From positions 151,644 to 215,643 of the forward strand of contig JAEWYQ010000073.1 of assembly GCA_023395555.1 (NCBI GenBank): a stretch of DNA of 64,000 bases. The letters are read 5' to 3'. Shown in pieces: positions 9,445-17,693 of this stretch. Position 1 is the stretch's first letter. Each line of letters begins with the position of its first letter. The position numbers and the translations under genes are program-made. This stretch comes from Bacillota bacterium. Its GTDB lineage: Bacteria; Bacillota; Clostridia; Lachnospirales; Lachnospiraceae. A model generated the notes under the pieces. That model saw only the letters and a list, made by a program, of their open reading frames with translations. It did not search any database and had not been told where the DNA came from.

Positions 9445-9474
9445 AATATATGTCAAAATGAACAATAATGTCAA
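9445..9474 (-). promoter_or_regulatory. sigma-A promoter for the importer operon
   Basis: Minus strand: TTGACA (9474-9469), 18-nt spacer, TATATT (9450-9445). A second TTGACA at 9456-9451 lies inside the spacer but has no matching -10. The predicted start falls on or just before the cre-like site. Confidence 0.65.
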
Positions 9475-9556
9475 GTGGTAAATTAATTTTTTTATTTTTT
9501 ACAACTAAAAAATTTATACATATGGCAATGAATTATGACAAAAACAAACCATGCTC

Positions 9557-9585
9557 TTGACAAATAGAGACATAAACGCTATGCT
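9557..9585 (+). promoter_or_regulatory. sigma-A promoter for the GH13 operon
   Basis: TTGACA (9557-9562), 17-nt spacer, TATGCT (9580-9585). It lies about 70 nt before the TTG start at 9659 and drives the rightward operon. The 328-nt gap 9331-9658 otherwise holds only the divergent promoter and the cre-like site. Confidence 0.75.
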
Positions 9586-9658
9586 AAAAGCAAAGTTGTT
9601 GAGTAAACGATTTCCTAACCTCGGATTTAAATTTATAAAGAAAAAGGAGTGAGGGCTC

Positions 9659-10693
9659 TTGACCATTGATTGTCATGTGCATGTGTTTGGAAAAGGAACC
9701 CAGGGTGTGCGGGATTTGCTGGCCTTGGAAAAGGAATTTGGTTATACGGCCTGTAATTATTTAAGCTGTGAGTGTATGGGGGACGCGGTCCAGAATGCCC
9801 TTGGTATCTATTTAAAGGCCTACGCGCCGGAGAACTATGCCTTCGGGGGCCTTACCTACCGGTACGACTGCGATTTTGCCCGGGAGCTGGAAGTCCTGTG
9901 GGAGATCGGCTTCGACGGGATGAAGATGGTGGAGAACAAGCCCACCCTGCGGAAAGAGCTGGGCGTCCCTTTCAACCATCCCCGCTACGATGCCTTCTAT
10001 GCCATGCTGGAGGAGAAGCAGATTCCTCTTCTGTCCCATGTGGCAGACCCGGAGGAATGCTGGGACCGGGAACTGATCCCGGAATGGGCCTTCGCGGCAG
10101 GGTATTATTACGGTGATGGTACTTATGAGAAGAAGGAAACGCTTTACGGCGAGGTGGAGGATGTGCTGACCCGCTTTCCGAAGCTTCCCGTTATTCTTGC
10201 CCATTTTTATTTCATGTCCGCCGATCTTGAGCGGCTGGACAGCCTCCTGGAACGCCATCCCAACGTCTGCCTGGATATCGTGTCAGGCACCGAGATGTAC
10301 TTCAATTTTGGAAAGCGCCCGGCAGACTGGCGTGCCTTCTTCCTGAAATACCAGAACCGCATTCTCTACGGCACCGATAATATGAACCTGTATGATGCAC
10401 AAGAGCTGAACAACGCGCGCATCACCAATGATCTGGAGAGAAGCTTTCTGAAATGCTCCGGCCCTGTCCACGCCTGGGATAATGTGACCACGGGTATTGC
10501 CCTGCCGGAGGAGGCGCTGGACAAGATCCTTCACGGCAATTTCATGCGTCTTGCAGGCCGCACTCCCCGCAAGCTTAACAAGGAGGCCGCTGTCCGGTAT
10601 CTGGAGGCACGGCTGAACCATGCGGAGCTGGCACTGACAGAGGAGGAACGTCAGATCACTGAGGAAGTAATCGACTTTCTCCGAAGCAAATAA
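9659..10693 (+). CDS. amidohydrolase-family metal-dependent hydrolase
   Basis: 344 residues with a TTG start; AAAGGAG lies 8-9 nt upstream and no better start exists. The N-terminus has the amidohydrolase H-x-H metal motif (H6, H8 in IDCHVHVFG). Further candidate metal or catalytic residues are the histidines in LLSHVADPEE and VILAHFYFMS and D240 in LYGTDNMN. The pattern fits the amidohydrolase-2 (COG2159) TIM barrels, which include hydrolases and decarboxylases. No signal peptide, so cytoplasmic. It opens the operon with GNAT, Gfo/Idh and GH13 genes and may act on a sugar-derived amide, ester or acid; the substrate is not readable from sequence. Confidence 0.75.
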   Translation: MTIDCHVHVFGKGTQGVRDLLALEKEFGYTACNYLSCECMGDAVQNALGIYLKAYAPENYAFGGLTYRYDCDFARELEVLWEIGFDGMKMVENKPTLRKELGVPFNHPRYDAFYAMLEEKQIPLLSHVADPEECWDRELIPEWAFAAGYYYGDGTYEKKETLYGEVEDVLTRFPKLPVILAHFYFMSADLERLDSLLERHPNVCLDIVSGTEMYFNFGKRPADWRAFFLKYQNRILYGTDNMNLYDAQELNNARITNDLERSFLKCSGPVHAWDNVTTGIALPEEALDKILHGNFMRLAGRTPRKLNKEAAVRYLEARLNHAELALTEEERQITEEVIDFLRSK

Positions 10694-10745
10694 ACAATTT
10701 GGAAAGTTTAGTGCCGCTGTATCACAGCGGAATGGAGGTTAAGTG

Positions 10746-11888
10746 ATGGAACAAATCAGAACGGCCCGCCCGGAGGAGTGCAAGGCGCTTCTGGCCTTTA
10801 CCGAAAGAATCTTTGGGAGCCCGGAGCATCCTGCCGATTTTGCCCATATGCTGCCCAAGATATACCGCTCTCCTGAAAAGAGCGCCCATCACAACCTGAT
10901 TCTGGAGGAGGACGGCACCGTTCTGGGAATGCTGCTGCGCCTTTCCACCCGGTTGGTTGCAGAAGACCGGACACTCCTTGTGGGACATATCGGCAGCGTA
11001 TGCGTGGCACCGGAATACCGGGGAAGGGGCATCATGGGACGCTTGCTGAACCGCGCCATAGAGGATCTGCGGGCGGAGGGCTGCGCGCTTATCGTCCTCA
11101 GCGGACAACGCCAGCGGTATGAACGGTATGGCTTTATTCCCACAGGCGTAAAAACAGAATTTGTTATGTATGAAGGCAATGTACGCGGTGCATCCACTGA
11201 CGGTTATACTCTTCTGCCGCTGGAAGGTCCCGAAGCACTGTCCGGTGCCCGGCGTCTGTTTCCTCAGAACGGAATATATATGCAGAGGGCGGAGGAGAAT
11301 TTCGCGGATACCCTTGCTTCCTGGGATGCACATCCCTTCATACTGTATCAGAACGGGCAGCCTGCGGGCTATTGCACCATGTTCTACTGGCAGGAGGGCT
11401 ATTCCGTTCTCTCCGAGCTGCGCCTTGGCAATGCGGAGGCCTTCATGCCCCTGTGTTCCCTGCTGTTCCAACAGGGACATACGGCGCTGAAGATATGTCT
11501 TGCTCCGGGTGCTCCGGAATATGCCCCGGCTTCCCTGCTCTGTGAACGCTATATCATCGGGCCGGATCATGGCATCCGTATCCTGCGGTTTGCGGAGCTG
11601 ACCGATGCCCTGCTTCGCAGAAAGCGAGCCATCTCTCCCCTGCCCTTCGGCGTATTCTCAATGAATATAGAAGGGCACGGCGGCCTGGAGCTGTATGTTG
11701 GAGACGGCGACGCGGGAGCCCGATCATGTCCCGGCAATTCAGCCCAGGCGGAATTATCCTGCCAACAGGCGGTTCATCTGCTGTTCTCATCCGTCAGTGC
11801 CGAACGAAACCGGCTGGCGGCAGAATATCCTTTTCTGGCCGCATGGCTGCCTTTGCCGTTATATCTGGAACAAAATGACTGTTATTAA
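10746..11888 (+). CDS. GNAT-family N-acetyltransferase (two-part, Eis-like length)
   Basis: 380 residues from the ATG at 10746, with GGAGG 7 nt upstream; a GTG directly in front (10743) is less likely. The acetyl-CoA binding motif of GNAT enzymes is seen at about 86-105 (VCVAPEYRGRGIMGRLL). The C-terminal half (about 170-380) extends beyond a single GNAT domain, as in the Eis-like group with a second acetyltransferase-like and an SCP2-like region; this subgroup assignment is tentative. Cytoplasmic. It lies 52 nt after the amidohydrolase and 18 nt before the oxidoreductase. It may modify an amino sugar or amine, but this is inferred. Confidence 0.75.
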   Translation: MEQIRTARPEECKALLAFTERIFGSPEHPADFAHMLPKIYRSPEKSAHHNLILEEDGTVLGMLLRLSTRLVAEDRTLLVGHIGSVCVAPEYRGRGIMGRLLNRAIEDLRAEGCALIVLSGQRQRYERYGFIPTGVKTEFVMYEGNVRGASTDGYTLLPLEGPEALSGARRLFPQNGIYMQRAEENFADTLASWDAHPFILYQNGQPAGYCTMFYWQEGYSVLSELRLGNAEAFMPLCSLLFQQGHTALKICLAPGAPEYAPASLLCERYIIGPDHGIRILRFAELTDALLRRKRAISPLPFGVFSMNIEGHGGLELYVGDGDAGARSCPGNSAQAELSCQQAVHLLFSSVSAERNRLAAEYPFLAAWLPLPLYLEQNDCY

Positions 11889-11906
11889 AGAAATGGGGGC
11901 TATTAT

Positions 11907-13265
11907 ATGAAGCATCAACAACAGGAAGAAAAGCGCCGCTCCTATGCTCGAATTAAGGTGGCGATTGCAGGTGCGGGTTCCCGCGGAAAGGATTGCTACG
12001 CACCCTGTGCCCGGCGTTATCCTGAGGACATGGAAATCGTAGCGGTAGCCGATCCGCGCAGGGAGAATGTAGAGGAGATGGCACAGGCCTACGGAATCCC
12101 TCCGGAAAACTGCTTCTCCAGCGCGGAGGAAATGCTGGCGCAGCCTAAACTGGCGGACGTCATGTTTATCTGTACCATGGACCGGATGCATGTGGATCAT
12201 GCGGTGGCAGCCATGCGTAAGGGCTATGACCTGCTGCTGGAAAAGCCCGTGGCTATCGATATGGAGGGCTGTCTCACGGTATCACGGGAGGCCAAAGCCT
12301 GCGGACGGCAGGTAGTGGTGTGCCATGTGCTGCGCTATACGCCGTTTTATCAGACCGTGAGAGATATCATTGCTTCCGGGCGCCTGGGTGAACTATCCAC
12401 GGTTCATGCCTTTGAAAACATAGGCTATTACCATTATGCCCACAGCTACGTGCGCGGGAACTGGCGCAACAGCAATACCACCAGCCCCATGATTTTGGCA
12501 AAATCCTGCCATGACATGGATATTCTCCTGTGGCTCACGGGCAAACGGTGCAAACGCCTCTCCTCCTTCGGCAGCCTTCGTGAATTCCGCAAGGAGAAGG
12601 CTCCCGCCGGAGCATCGGCACGCTGTCTTGACGGCGCCTGCTCCGTCAAAGCACAATGCCCCTATGACGCCGAGAAGATCTATCTCGATCCCGTGCATTC
12701 CGGCAATCTGGGCTGGCCTGCCAACATTGTAGTCAATGCGCCCACGGCGGACAGTCTGACCCGCGCGCTGGAGGAAGGCCCTTACGGCCGCTGCGTATAT
12801 CATTGTGACAACAATGTGGTAGATCATCAGGTGGTGAACCTGGAGATGGAGGACGGAGTTACCGTCAGCCTTACGGTGTGCGCTTATTCCAACCGGATTT
12901 ACCGTCAAATCAAGGTAATGGGCACCCGGGGCGAGCTGGAAGGGGACATGGACAGCAACAAGCTGCGCGTATGGGAATTCGGAAAAGAACCGGAAACCAT
13001 TGATATTGCAGCTTTGGAAACAGATCTGAGCGGTCACGGCGGCGGAGATTACCGTATGGTTCGCGATGTTTTGGATCTGCTGCAGGGTAAGGGGACGGAC
13101 CTGACCACCCTCACTTCCATCGACCGTTCGCTGGAAAGCCACCTGGCGGCCTTCGCCGCCGAGTATTCCCGGCTGAATAACGGAGCGGCCGTTGATCTGG
13201 ATACCTTCATCCAGGGCGGCAGGGAGCTTAATTCACCAGCCGCTGAAACCGTTGTAAAACCGTAA
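11907..13265 (+). CDS. Gfo/Idh/MocA-family oxidoreductase
   Basis: 452 residues. The Rossmann motif (VAIAGAGSRGKD, about 16-28) and the family motif EKPVA near 112-116 are clear, so it should bind NAD(P). The mid region holds a cysteine-rich stretch (CLDGACSVKAQCPYDAEKIY), found in a long subgroup of these proteins. The candidate catalytic region contains LAKSCHDMDILLW. Members oxidise or epimerise sugars, inositols or glycosides, and some hydrolyse glycosides by an NAD-dependent redox route. It lies in the middle of the rightward operon and probably handles the imported sugar inside the cell; the substrate is unknown. Confidence 0.82.
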   Translation: MKHQQQEEKRRSYARIKVAIAGAGSRGKDCYAPCARRYPEDMEIVAVADPRRENVEEMAQAYGIPPENCFSSAEEMLAQPKLADVMFICTMDRMHVDHAVAAMRKGYDLLLEKPVAIDMEGCLTVSREAKACGRQVVVCHVLRYTPFYQTVRDIIASGRLGELSTVHAFENIGYYHYAHSYVRGNWRNSNTTSPMILAKSCHDMDILLWLTGKRCKRLSSFGSLREFRKEKAPAGASARCLDGACSVKAQCPYDAEKIYLDPVHSGNLGWPANIVVNAPTADSLTRALEEGPYGRCVYHCDNNVVDHQVVNLEMEDGVTVSLTVCAYSNRIYRQIKVMGTRGELEGDMDSNKLRVWEFGKEPETIDIAALETDLSGHGGGDYRMVRDVLDLLQGKGTDLTTLTSIDRSLESHLAAFAAEYSRLNNGAAVDLDTFIQGGRELNSPAAETVVKP

Positions 13266-13320
13266 GATCAAATGATATTGTAAATGTTCACTTAACATGA
13301 GAAAGGATGGCTTTTAACTG

Positions 13321-15330
13321 ATGCAAACATTGAATAACCGTTTATTAAACTGCTCCTTCTGTAATACAAACCATACCCTCTCCGAAGTAAAGCGCGGAGA
13401 TCACTCCCTGCCTTGGAACGGCTTTGCTTTTGACTTCGGATGCAACGAGGTGAATCAGACCGGCATTCTGGAGTATGATTCCATGCTTAATTTCCGAACC
13501 TGGAATCTTCCTGCCATCAGGCCCACCAGAGGAGGCTCTCTGCCTTCTCCCGTTTCCTTTGAGATACAGGGTTCTTCCGCCACCGCTACCTATCAGATCA
13601 ACCAGTGCCTCATACGTATCATCTACCGGCTGACGGAGGGTTCCCTGAATATTGATGCGGAATTGGAGAATCAATCCTCCGATCCTCTGTATCTGAATAC
13701 TTTCAGCTTTATTATGAAGCTGAAAGAGCTGGAAGGGGTTGTCTTTGATTTCCCCGGCAATGTTCCCATGCAGCACTTTGAAGCTTCCAAGCTGGAGCCC
13801 TACCAGGTAATAGAAACCGGCCTGATCAGCTTTGCCACTCATACCCGGACAGCGGGGGAAGATTTTAACCTTTTATTTATTGATCCTATCGAAAAATGGT
13901 CCTCCGGGGTCTATCACGATGGCACCTGTGTTAATTATGTCTTCAGTGCCGGCCTGGAAGCGGACCTGGCTCCCGGTGCCACACTGTCGGTCGGCACGCT
14001 GTATCTCCAGCTCTGCGAGGCGGGCAATCCCTATCTGCAGATCCGGGAGTTTGTGGAAGCCTTGGGTTATAAGCCCTGCGCAGGCGGCATCACAGAGGGG
14101 GTTATGTACTCCTGCCATCCCTCCGGCACCATGGATGCAGGCTTTCCCTTAAAGGATGATCTGTTCCGCTACGCCCAGTATCTCCCCGAATTAAAGGAAA
14201 TGGGAGTTGACCATGTCTGGCTTCTGCCGGTATTCGAGCACGATGAAAACGGTGTCTATCATTCCAATGATCAGTCCATCATCGATGAGCGCTACGGCGG
14301 CGAGGAGGGCTGTAAGTATTACTGCGATAAAGCCCATGAGCTGGGAATGACCATCCTCTTTGATTATGTGCCCCACGGCCCCGCGCCGGAATTCCCGGTG
14401 GCCCGCGATAACCCCGAATGGCCTTCCAAACGCCGCGACGGCTCCCTGCAGGATGAGTGGGAATGTGTATCCATGGATTATAATCATCCGGGCTATTATG
14501 AATATACCGCGGAGCTGGTGCATGATCATGTGAAGCGTTTCGGAGTGGATGGGGCCCGCATTGACTGTGCCATGGGCGGCCTTTCCAACTGGCGCCCCTA
14601 CAAGGATAACCGCCCCAGCGGCAATAGCGTAAAGGCGGGAGTCAGCATTACCAATGCGATCCGCGACGGTTTTCTGCGCGGCGGCAAGCAGTCCTTTATC
14701 CTGCCTGAGAATTTCAATCCGATTCCCAATTACTATCACTGCACCGACCTGTTTTACGATATGACACTGTACCGGGTATTCGTGGAAATAGAGCATTTCC
14801 TGAAGGAGCAGCCCGCAGAATATGTACGTCTGCTTACGGATTTCCTGGAAAGGCAGTCTCTGGTGAGTCCTGCGAATTATCATAAATTACGCTATCTGGG
14901 GAACCATGATACCGTCTCCTGGGTATTCCAGTCCCGCCGTGCGGTTGACTGCTACGGGGTAGGCGGCGCAAAGGCTCTCTGGGCGGTAATCTCCCTCATT
15001 GACGGTATGCCCATGATCTACCAGGGAGATGAAGACCCTTCCATCTACGGGGGAGAGGGACCGAAGCTAACCGAATTCTTTACCAGGCTTTTTGCTGACC
15101 GGAAGAAATACATCCCTGCCGGAAGCAATGAGACCGCCTACCTCAAGACCGGTACTCCTGTCATGGCCTTCCTGCGCGGTGAGAAAGGCAATCAGGTTCT
15201 GGTTACCGTCAACCTGTCCCCCGAAGAGCAGGTCTTCGATCTGAGCGCATATCCGGCTGCCAAAGCACTGCTGGAGGATAAGCCGGCAGATCACCTTGGT
15301 GCCTATGACTATCAGATCTACCGTATCTAA
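13321..15330 (+). CDS. GH13 (alpha-amylase family) glycoside hydrolase, cytosolic
   Basis: 669 residues without a signal peptide. A beta-rich N-terminal domain (about 1-255) precedes the catalytic barrel. GH13 signatures are DYVPHG (348-353; His352 kept, the usual Asn replaced), DGARIDCAM with nucleophile D415, ILPENF with acid/base E463, and LGNHD with D530. A C-terminal beta domain follows. All three catalytic carboxylates are present. It is about 50 nt after the oxidoreductase and only 15 nt before a secreted paralogue with the same architecture. It probably cleaves imported alpha-glucosidic oligosaccharides; linkage and product specificity cannot be read here. Confidence 0.87.
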   Translation: MQTLNNRLLNCSFCNTNHTLSEVKRGDHSLPWNGFAFDFGCNEVNQTGILEYDSMLNFRTWNLPAIRPTRGGSLPSPVSFEIQGSSATATYQINQCLIRIIYRLTEGSLNIDAELENQSSDPLYLNTFSFIMKLKELEGVVFDFPGNVPMQHFEASKLEPYQVIETGLISFATHTRTAGEDFNLLFIDPIEKWSSGVYHDGTCVNYVFSAGLEADLAPGATLSVGTLYLQLCEAGNPYLQIREFVEALGYKPCAGGITEGVMYSCHPSGTMDAGFPLKDDLFRYAQYLPELKEMGVDHVWLLPVFEHDENGVYHSNDQSIIDERYGGEEGCKYYCDKAHELGMTILFDYVPHGPAPEFPVARDNPEWPSKRRDGSLQDEWECVSMDYNHPGYYEYTAELVHDHVKRFGVDGARIDCAMGGLSNWRPYKDNRPSGNSVKAGVSITNAIRDGFLRGGKQSFILPENFNPIPNYYHCTDLFYDMTLYRVFVEIEHFLKEQPAEYVRLLTDFLERQSLVSPANYHKLRYLGNHDTVSWVFQSRRAVDCYGVGGAKALWAVISLIDGMPMIYQGDEDPSIYGGEGPKLTEFFTRLFADRKKYIPAGSNETAYLKTGTPVMAFLRGEKGNQVLVTVNLSPEEQVFDLSAYPAAKALLEDKPADHLGAYDYQIYRI

Positions 15331-15345
15331 AGCAAGGGAGGCTGT

Positions 15346-17604
15346 ATGAGTTTTAAAAAACACCGGGTACTTCTTCTGGTATCCTTACTATTCTTATTAA
15401 TATTATCCTCTTCCTGTTCCCCACGGGATACTTCCCATGGGGAACAGGAAGGGCTTAACACCCAGACCCCCAGCGATGCTCCGTCCCCATCTCCCTCCCC
15501 GGCCCCGACCAAAGTGCCGGAGGATGAAAAGGGTGCCGATTGGAGTACCGCGGGGAAGGGTTCCCCTATTGAAATCACCAGAAATGGCATTACCTGTGAG
15601 GTAAATTCAGCGAGCGGCCTGGTTACCCGGATCACTTCCGGAGAACGCAGCGTTGAAATGGACGGGATTATAATTGATGTGGGAATTCAGGAGGCTTTTG
15701 CCTTCTCCCAGCTGGGCTACAGCTCCTACGAGGATCTGGCAACCTGGGAGTTGCCTCTCGTATGGGCAAAGCTGAAGCCCCTTCCGGCATACGAAGTCCT
15801 GGGCATCGAAGAAACCGAAACAGGCTTTACCGTGGCCCTGTCCATCGCTTCCTTAACGGTGGAATATCATTATGAAATGCTGGAAAACGCCCTAAAGGTC
15901 TATGGAGTAATCACCGCAAAGGAGACTTCCCCCCAGCTTGTAAATGGCGTAGGCTTTCTTGTAAAAGGTTATCAGAGTTTCGATAAGGAAAAGACCACCG
16001 CGGAATTCCCCGGAAGCACTCCCCAGGGTAAAATTCCTTTGTCCAAATATCCAAAGTATTCGGTAGTCTCCACGGATTATTCCTGTCCTATCATCCAGTT
16101 CGACCAGGAAGGCTCCGCTGTCAATGCTCTTTTTGTTGATGAAGAGGAAAAATGGACCGCCAGCTTCTACAGCGATGAAAATGATAAGCCCTGCTCCGTC
16201 TTTCTTGCCGCAGTGGAGGGTTATCTGACAGCCGGAGAGCAGATGCAGGTAGGAACCATGTATCTCCAGCTCCCCGGCGAGGAAAAGGATTCCTATCTGG
16301 CTGTTCAGGATCTCTGGACGGAGCTGGGCTACCGCGTTCCCCATAACGGCGTGAACGACGGGCCGGTTTATTCCGCCCATCCTTACGGGACCATGGACAC
16401 CAGTTATTTTAACAGGCTGACTCTGCAGGAATATGCAGACCGGCTGGAGCGGATTGCCGCCATGGGATTTAAAAATGTATGGCTGCTCCCCATCTTCTAT
16501 CATACCGGAGATAATGTCTATGAGCCCATTGACCAGGGTGTAATCGATAAGCGCTATGGCGGGGAGGAAGGAGCCGCTGTCTTTATCAACCGGGCGCATG
16601 AGCTGGATCTGCGGGTGCTGTTTGATCTGGTTCCCCATGGGCCGAGGCCGGTCTACCCCTTTGCCAAGGAGCATGATGACTGGATCTCCAAGAAAAAGGA
16701 CGGCTCCAATCAAATAGAATGGGAATGTGTCTCCTTTGATTACAACAACCCGGGCTATTACAATTATACGAAGGAGCTTATCTCTTATTACGCCAGGGAT
16801 TTCGGCCTTGACGGCGCCCGGATCGACTGCTCCATGGGCGGGCTCTCCAACTGGCAGCCGGTAGAAGGCCTGCGCCCCAGCAGCTCCGGCCTGGCAGCCG
16901 GTATTAATATTACCAAAGCAATAAGGGAGGGCTTTATAGAAGCCGGTGTAAACCCGATTCTGCTCCCGGAGAACTTTCATCCAAATCCTGCTTTTGCCCA
17001 GTACACCGATGTATTTTATGACATGCCTCTGTACCGGACCATGCACAATCTCCATCATGCCAGAATCTCCGAGACAGAATATGTACAGACCTTACAGCAC
17101 TGGCTGGAGGCAGAGCAGAAAACCTCTGTAAAGGGGCAGGTGAAATTGCGCTTCCTGGGAAATCACGACACGGTCACCTGGACCTTTGATGCCCAGCGCG
17201 CACAAACCCTGTACGGGGTGAAGCGGGCAAAGGCATTGTGGAGCATCCTGAGCCTGATTGACGGTGTCCCTTTTATCTATCAGGGAGATGAGGATCCGGC
17301 TGCCTACCGCCTGGAGGGAGAGAACCTGGAGCAATTCTTTACCGATCTGCTGAAAGCCCGGAGTCAATATACCCCGGCGGATTACAGCATTACCTACCTC
17401 TACTCCGATTCACCGGTCTTTGCCTTTACCAGAGCGGATGGAAGCGGCAGCAATACCCGCCTGGTCCTGATCAATGTATCGGAAAGCGCTAATTCCTTTC
17501 CGTTGGAAGAAGGGCTGGAGGTACTTTATACGGACGGAGCATACACACTGGAAGACGGCCATATTCTTCTGGAACCTTATACCACTGTGATTATTCAAAA
17601 ATAA
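15346..17604 (+). CDS. GH13 glycoside hydrolase, lipoprotein paralogue
   Basis: 752 residues. The N-terminus is a lipoprotein-like signal (hydrophobic run ending LSSSC; the -3 position is not the usual Leu) followed by a Pro/Ser-rich linker (about 45-65). The rest parallels the preceding gene: an N-terminal beta domain, then DLVPHG, DGARIDCSM (D494), LLPENF (E542) and LGNHD (D608). It should act on the outer face of the membrane and feed the importer encoded on the other strand. The two genes probably arose by tandem duplication and were split between outside and inside. It is the last gene before a strong terminator. Confidence 0.85.
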   Translation: MSFKKHRVLLLVSLLFLLILSSSCSPRDTSHGEQEGLNTQTPSDAPSPSPSPAPTKVPEDEKGADWSTAGKGSPIEITRNGITCEVNSASGLVTRITSGERSVEMDGIIIDVGIQEAFAFSQLGYSSYEDLATWELPLVWAKLKPLPAYEVLGIEETETGFTVALSIASLTVEYHYEMLENALKVYGVITAKETSPQLVNGVGFLVKGYQSFDKEKTTAEFPGSTPQGKIPLSKYPKYSVVSTDYSCPIIQFDQEGSAVNALFVDEEEKWTASFYSDENDKPCSVFLAAVEGYLTAGEQMQVGTMYLQLPGEEKDSYLAVQDLWTELGYRVPHNGVNDGPVYSAHPYGTMDTSYFNRLTLQEYADRLERIAAMGFKNVWLLPIFYHTGDNVYEPIDQGVIDKRYGGEEGAAVFINRAHELDLRVLFDLVPHGPRPVYPFAKEHDDWISKKKDGSNQIEWECVSFDYNNPGYYNYTKELISYYARDFGLDGARIDCSMGGLSNWQPVEGLRPSSSGLAAGINITKAIREGFIEAGVNPILLPENFHPNPAFAQYTDVFYDMPLYRTMHNLHHARISETEYVQTLQHWLEAEQKTSVKGQVKLRFLGNHDTVTWTFDAQRAQTLYGVKRAKALWSILSLIDGVPFIYQGDEDPAAYRLEGENLEQFFTDLLKARSQYTPADYSITYLYSDSPVFAFTRADGSGSNTRLVLINVSESANSFPLEEGLEVLYTDGAYTLEDGHILLEPYTTVIIQK

Positions 17605-17621
17605 GACAAGAAACACAGGTT

Positions 17622-17671
17622 ACCCCTATATAGGATAATGAAACACAAAGCTCCTATATAGGGGTGTTTTT
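17622..17671 (+). terminator. rho-independent terminator of the GH13 operon
   Basis: Perfect 13-bp arms, 17622-17634 and 17653-17665, then G and a T5 run. It has no T-tract in the minus direction, so it serves the rightward operon. Confidence 0.85.
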
Positions 17672-17693
17672 ATGTCCGGATATATTAACAAGA

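Noticed and set aside
12393-13142. 249-codon minus-strand open frame
   Set aside because: Fully inside the Gfo/Idh/MocA gene on the other strand; no ribosome site or family motif.
15892-17058. 388-codon minus-strand open frame
   Set aside because: Antisense to the lipoprotein GH13 gene, whose catalytic motifs are intact; no independent support.
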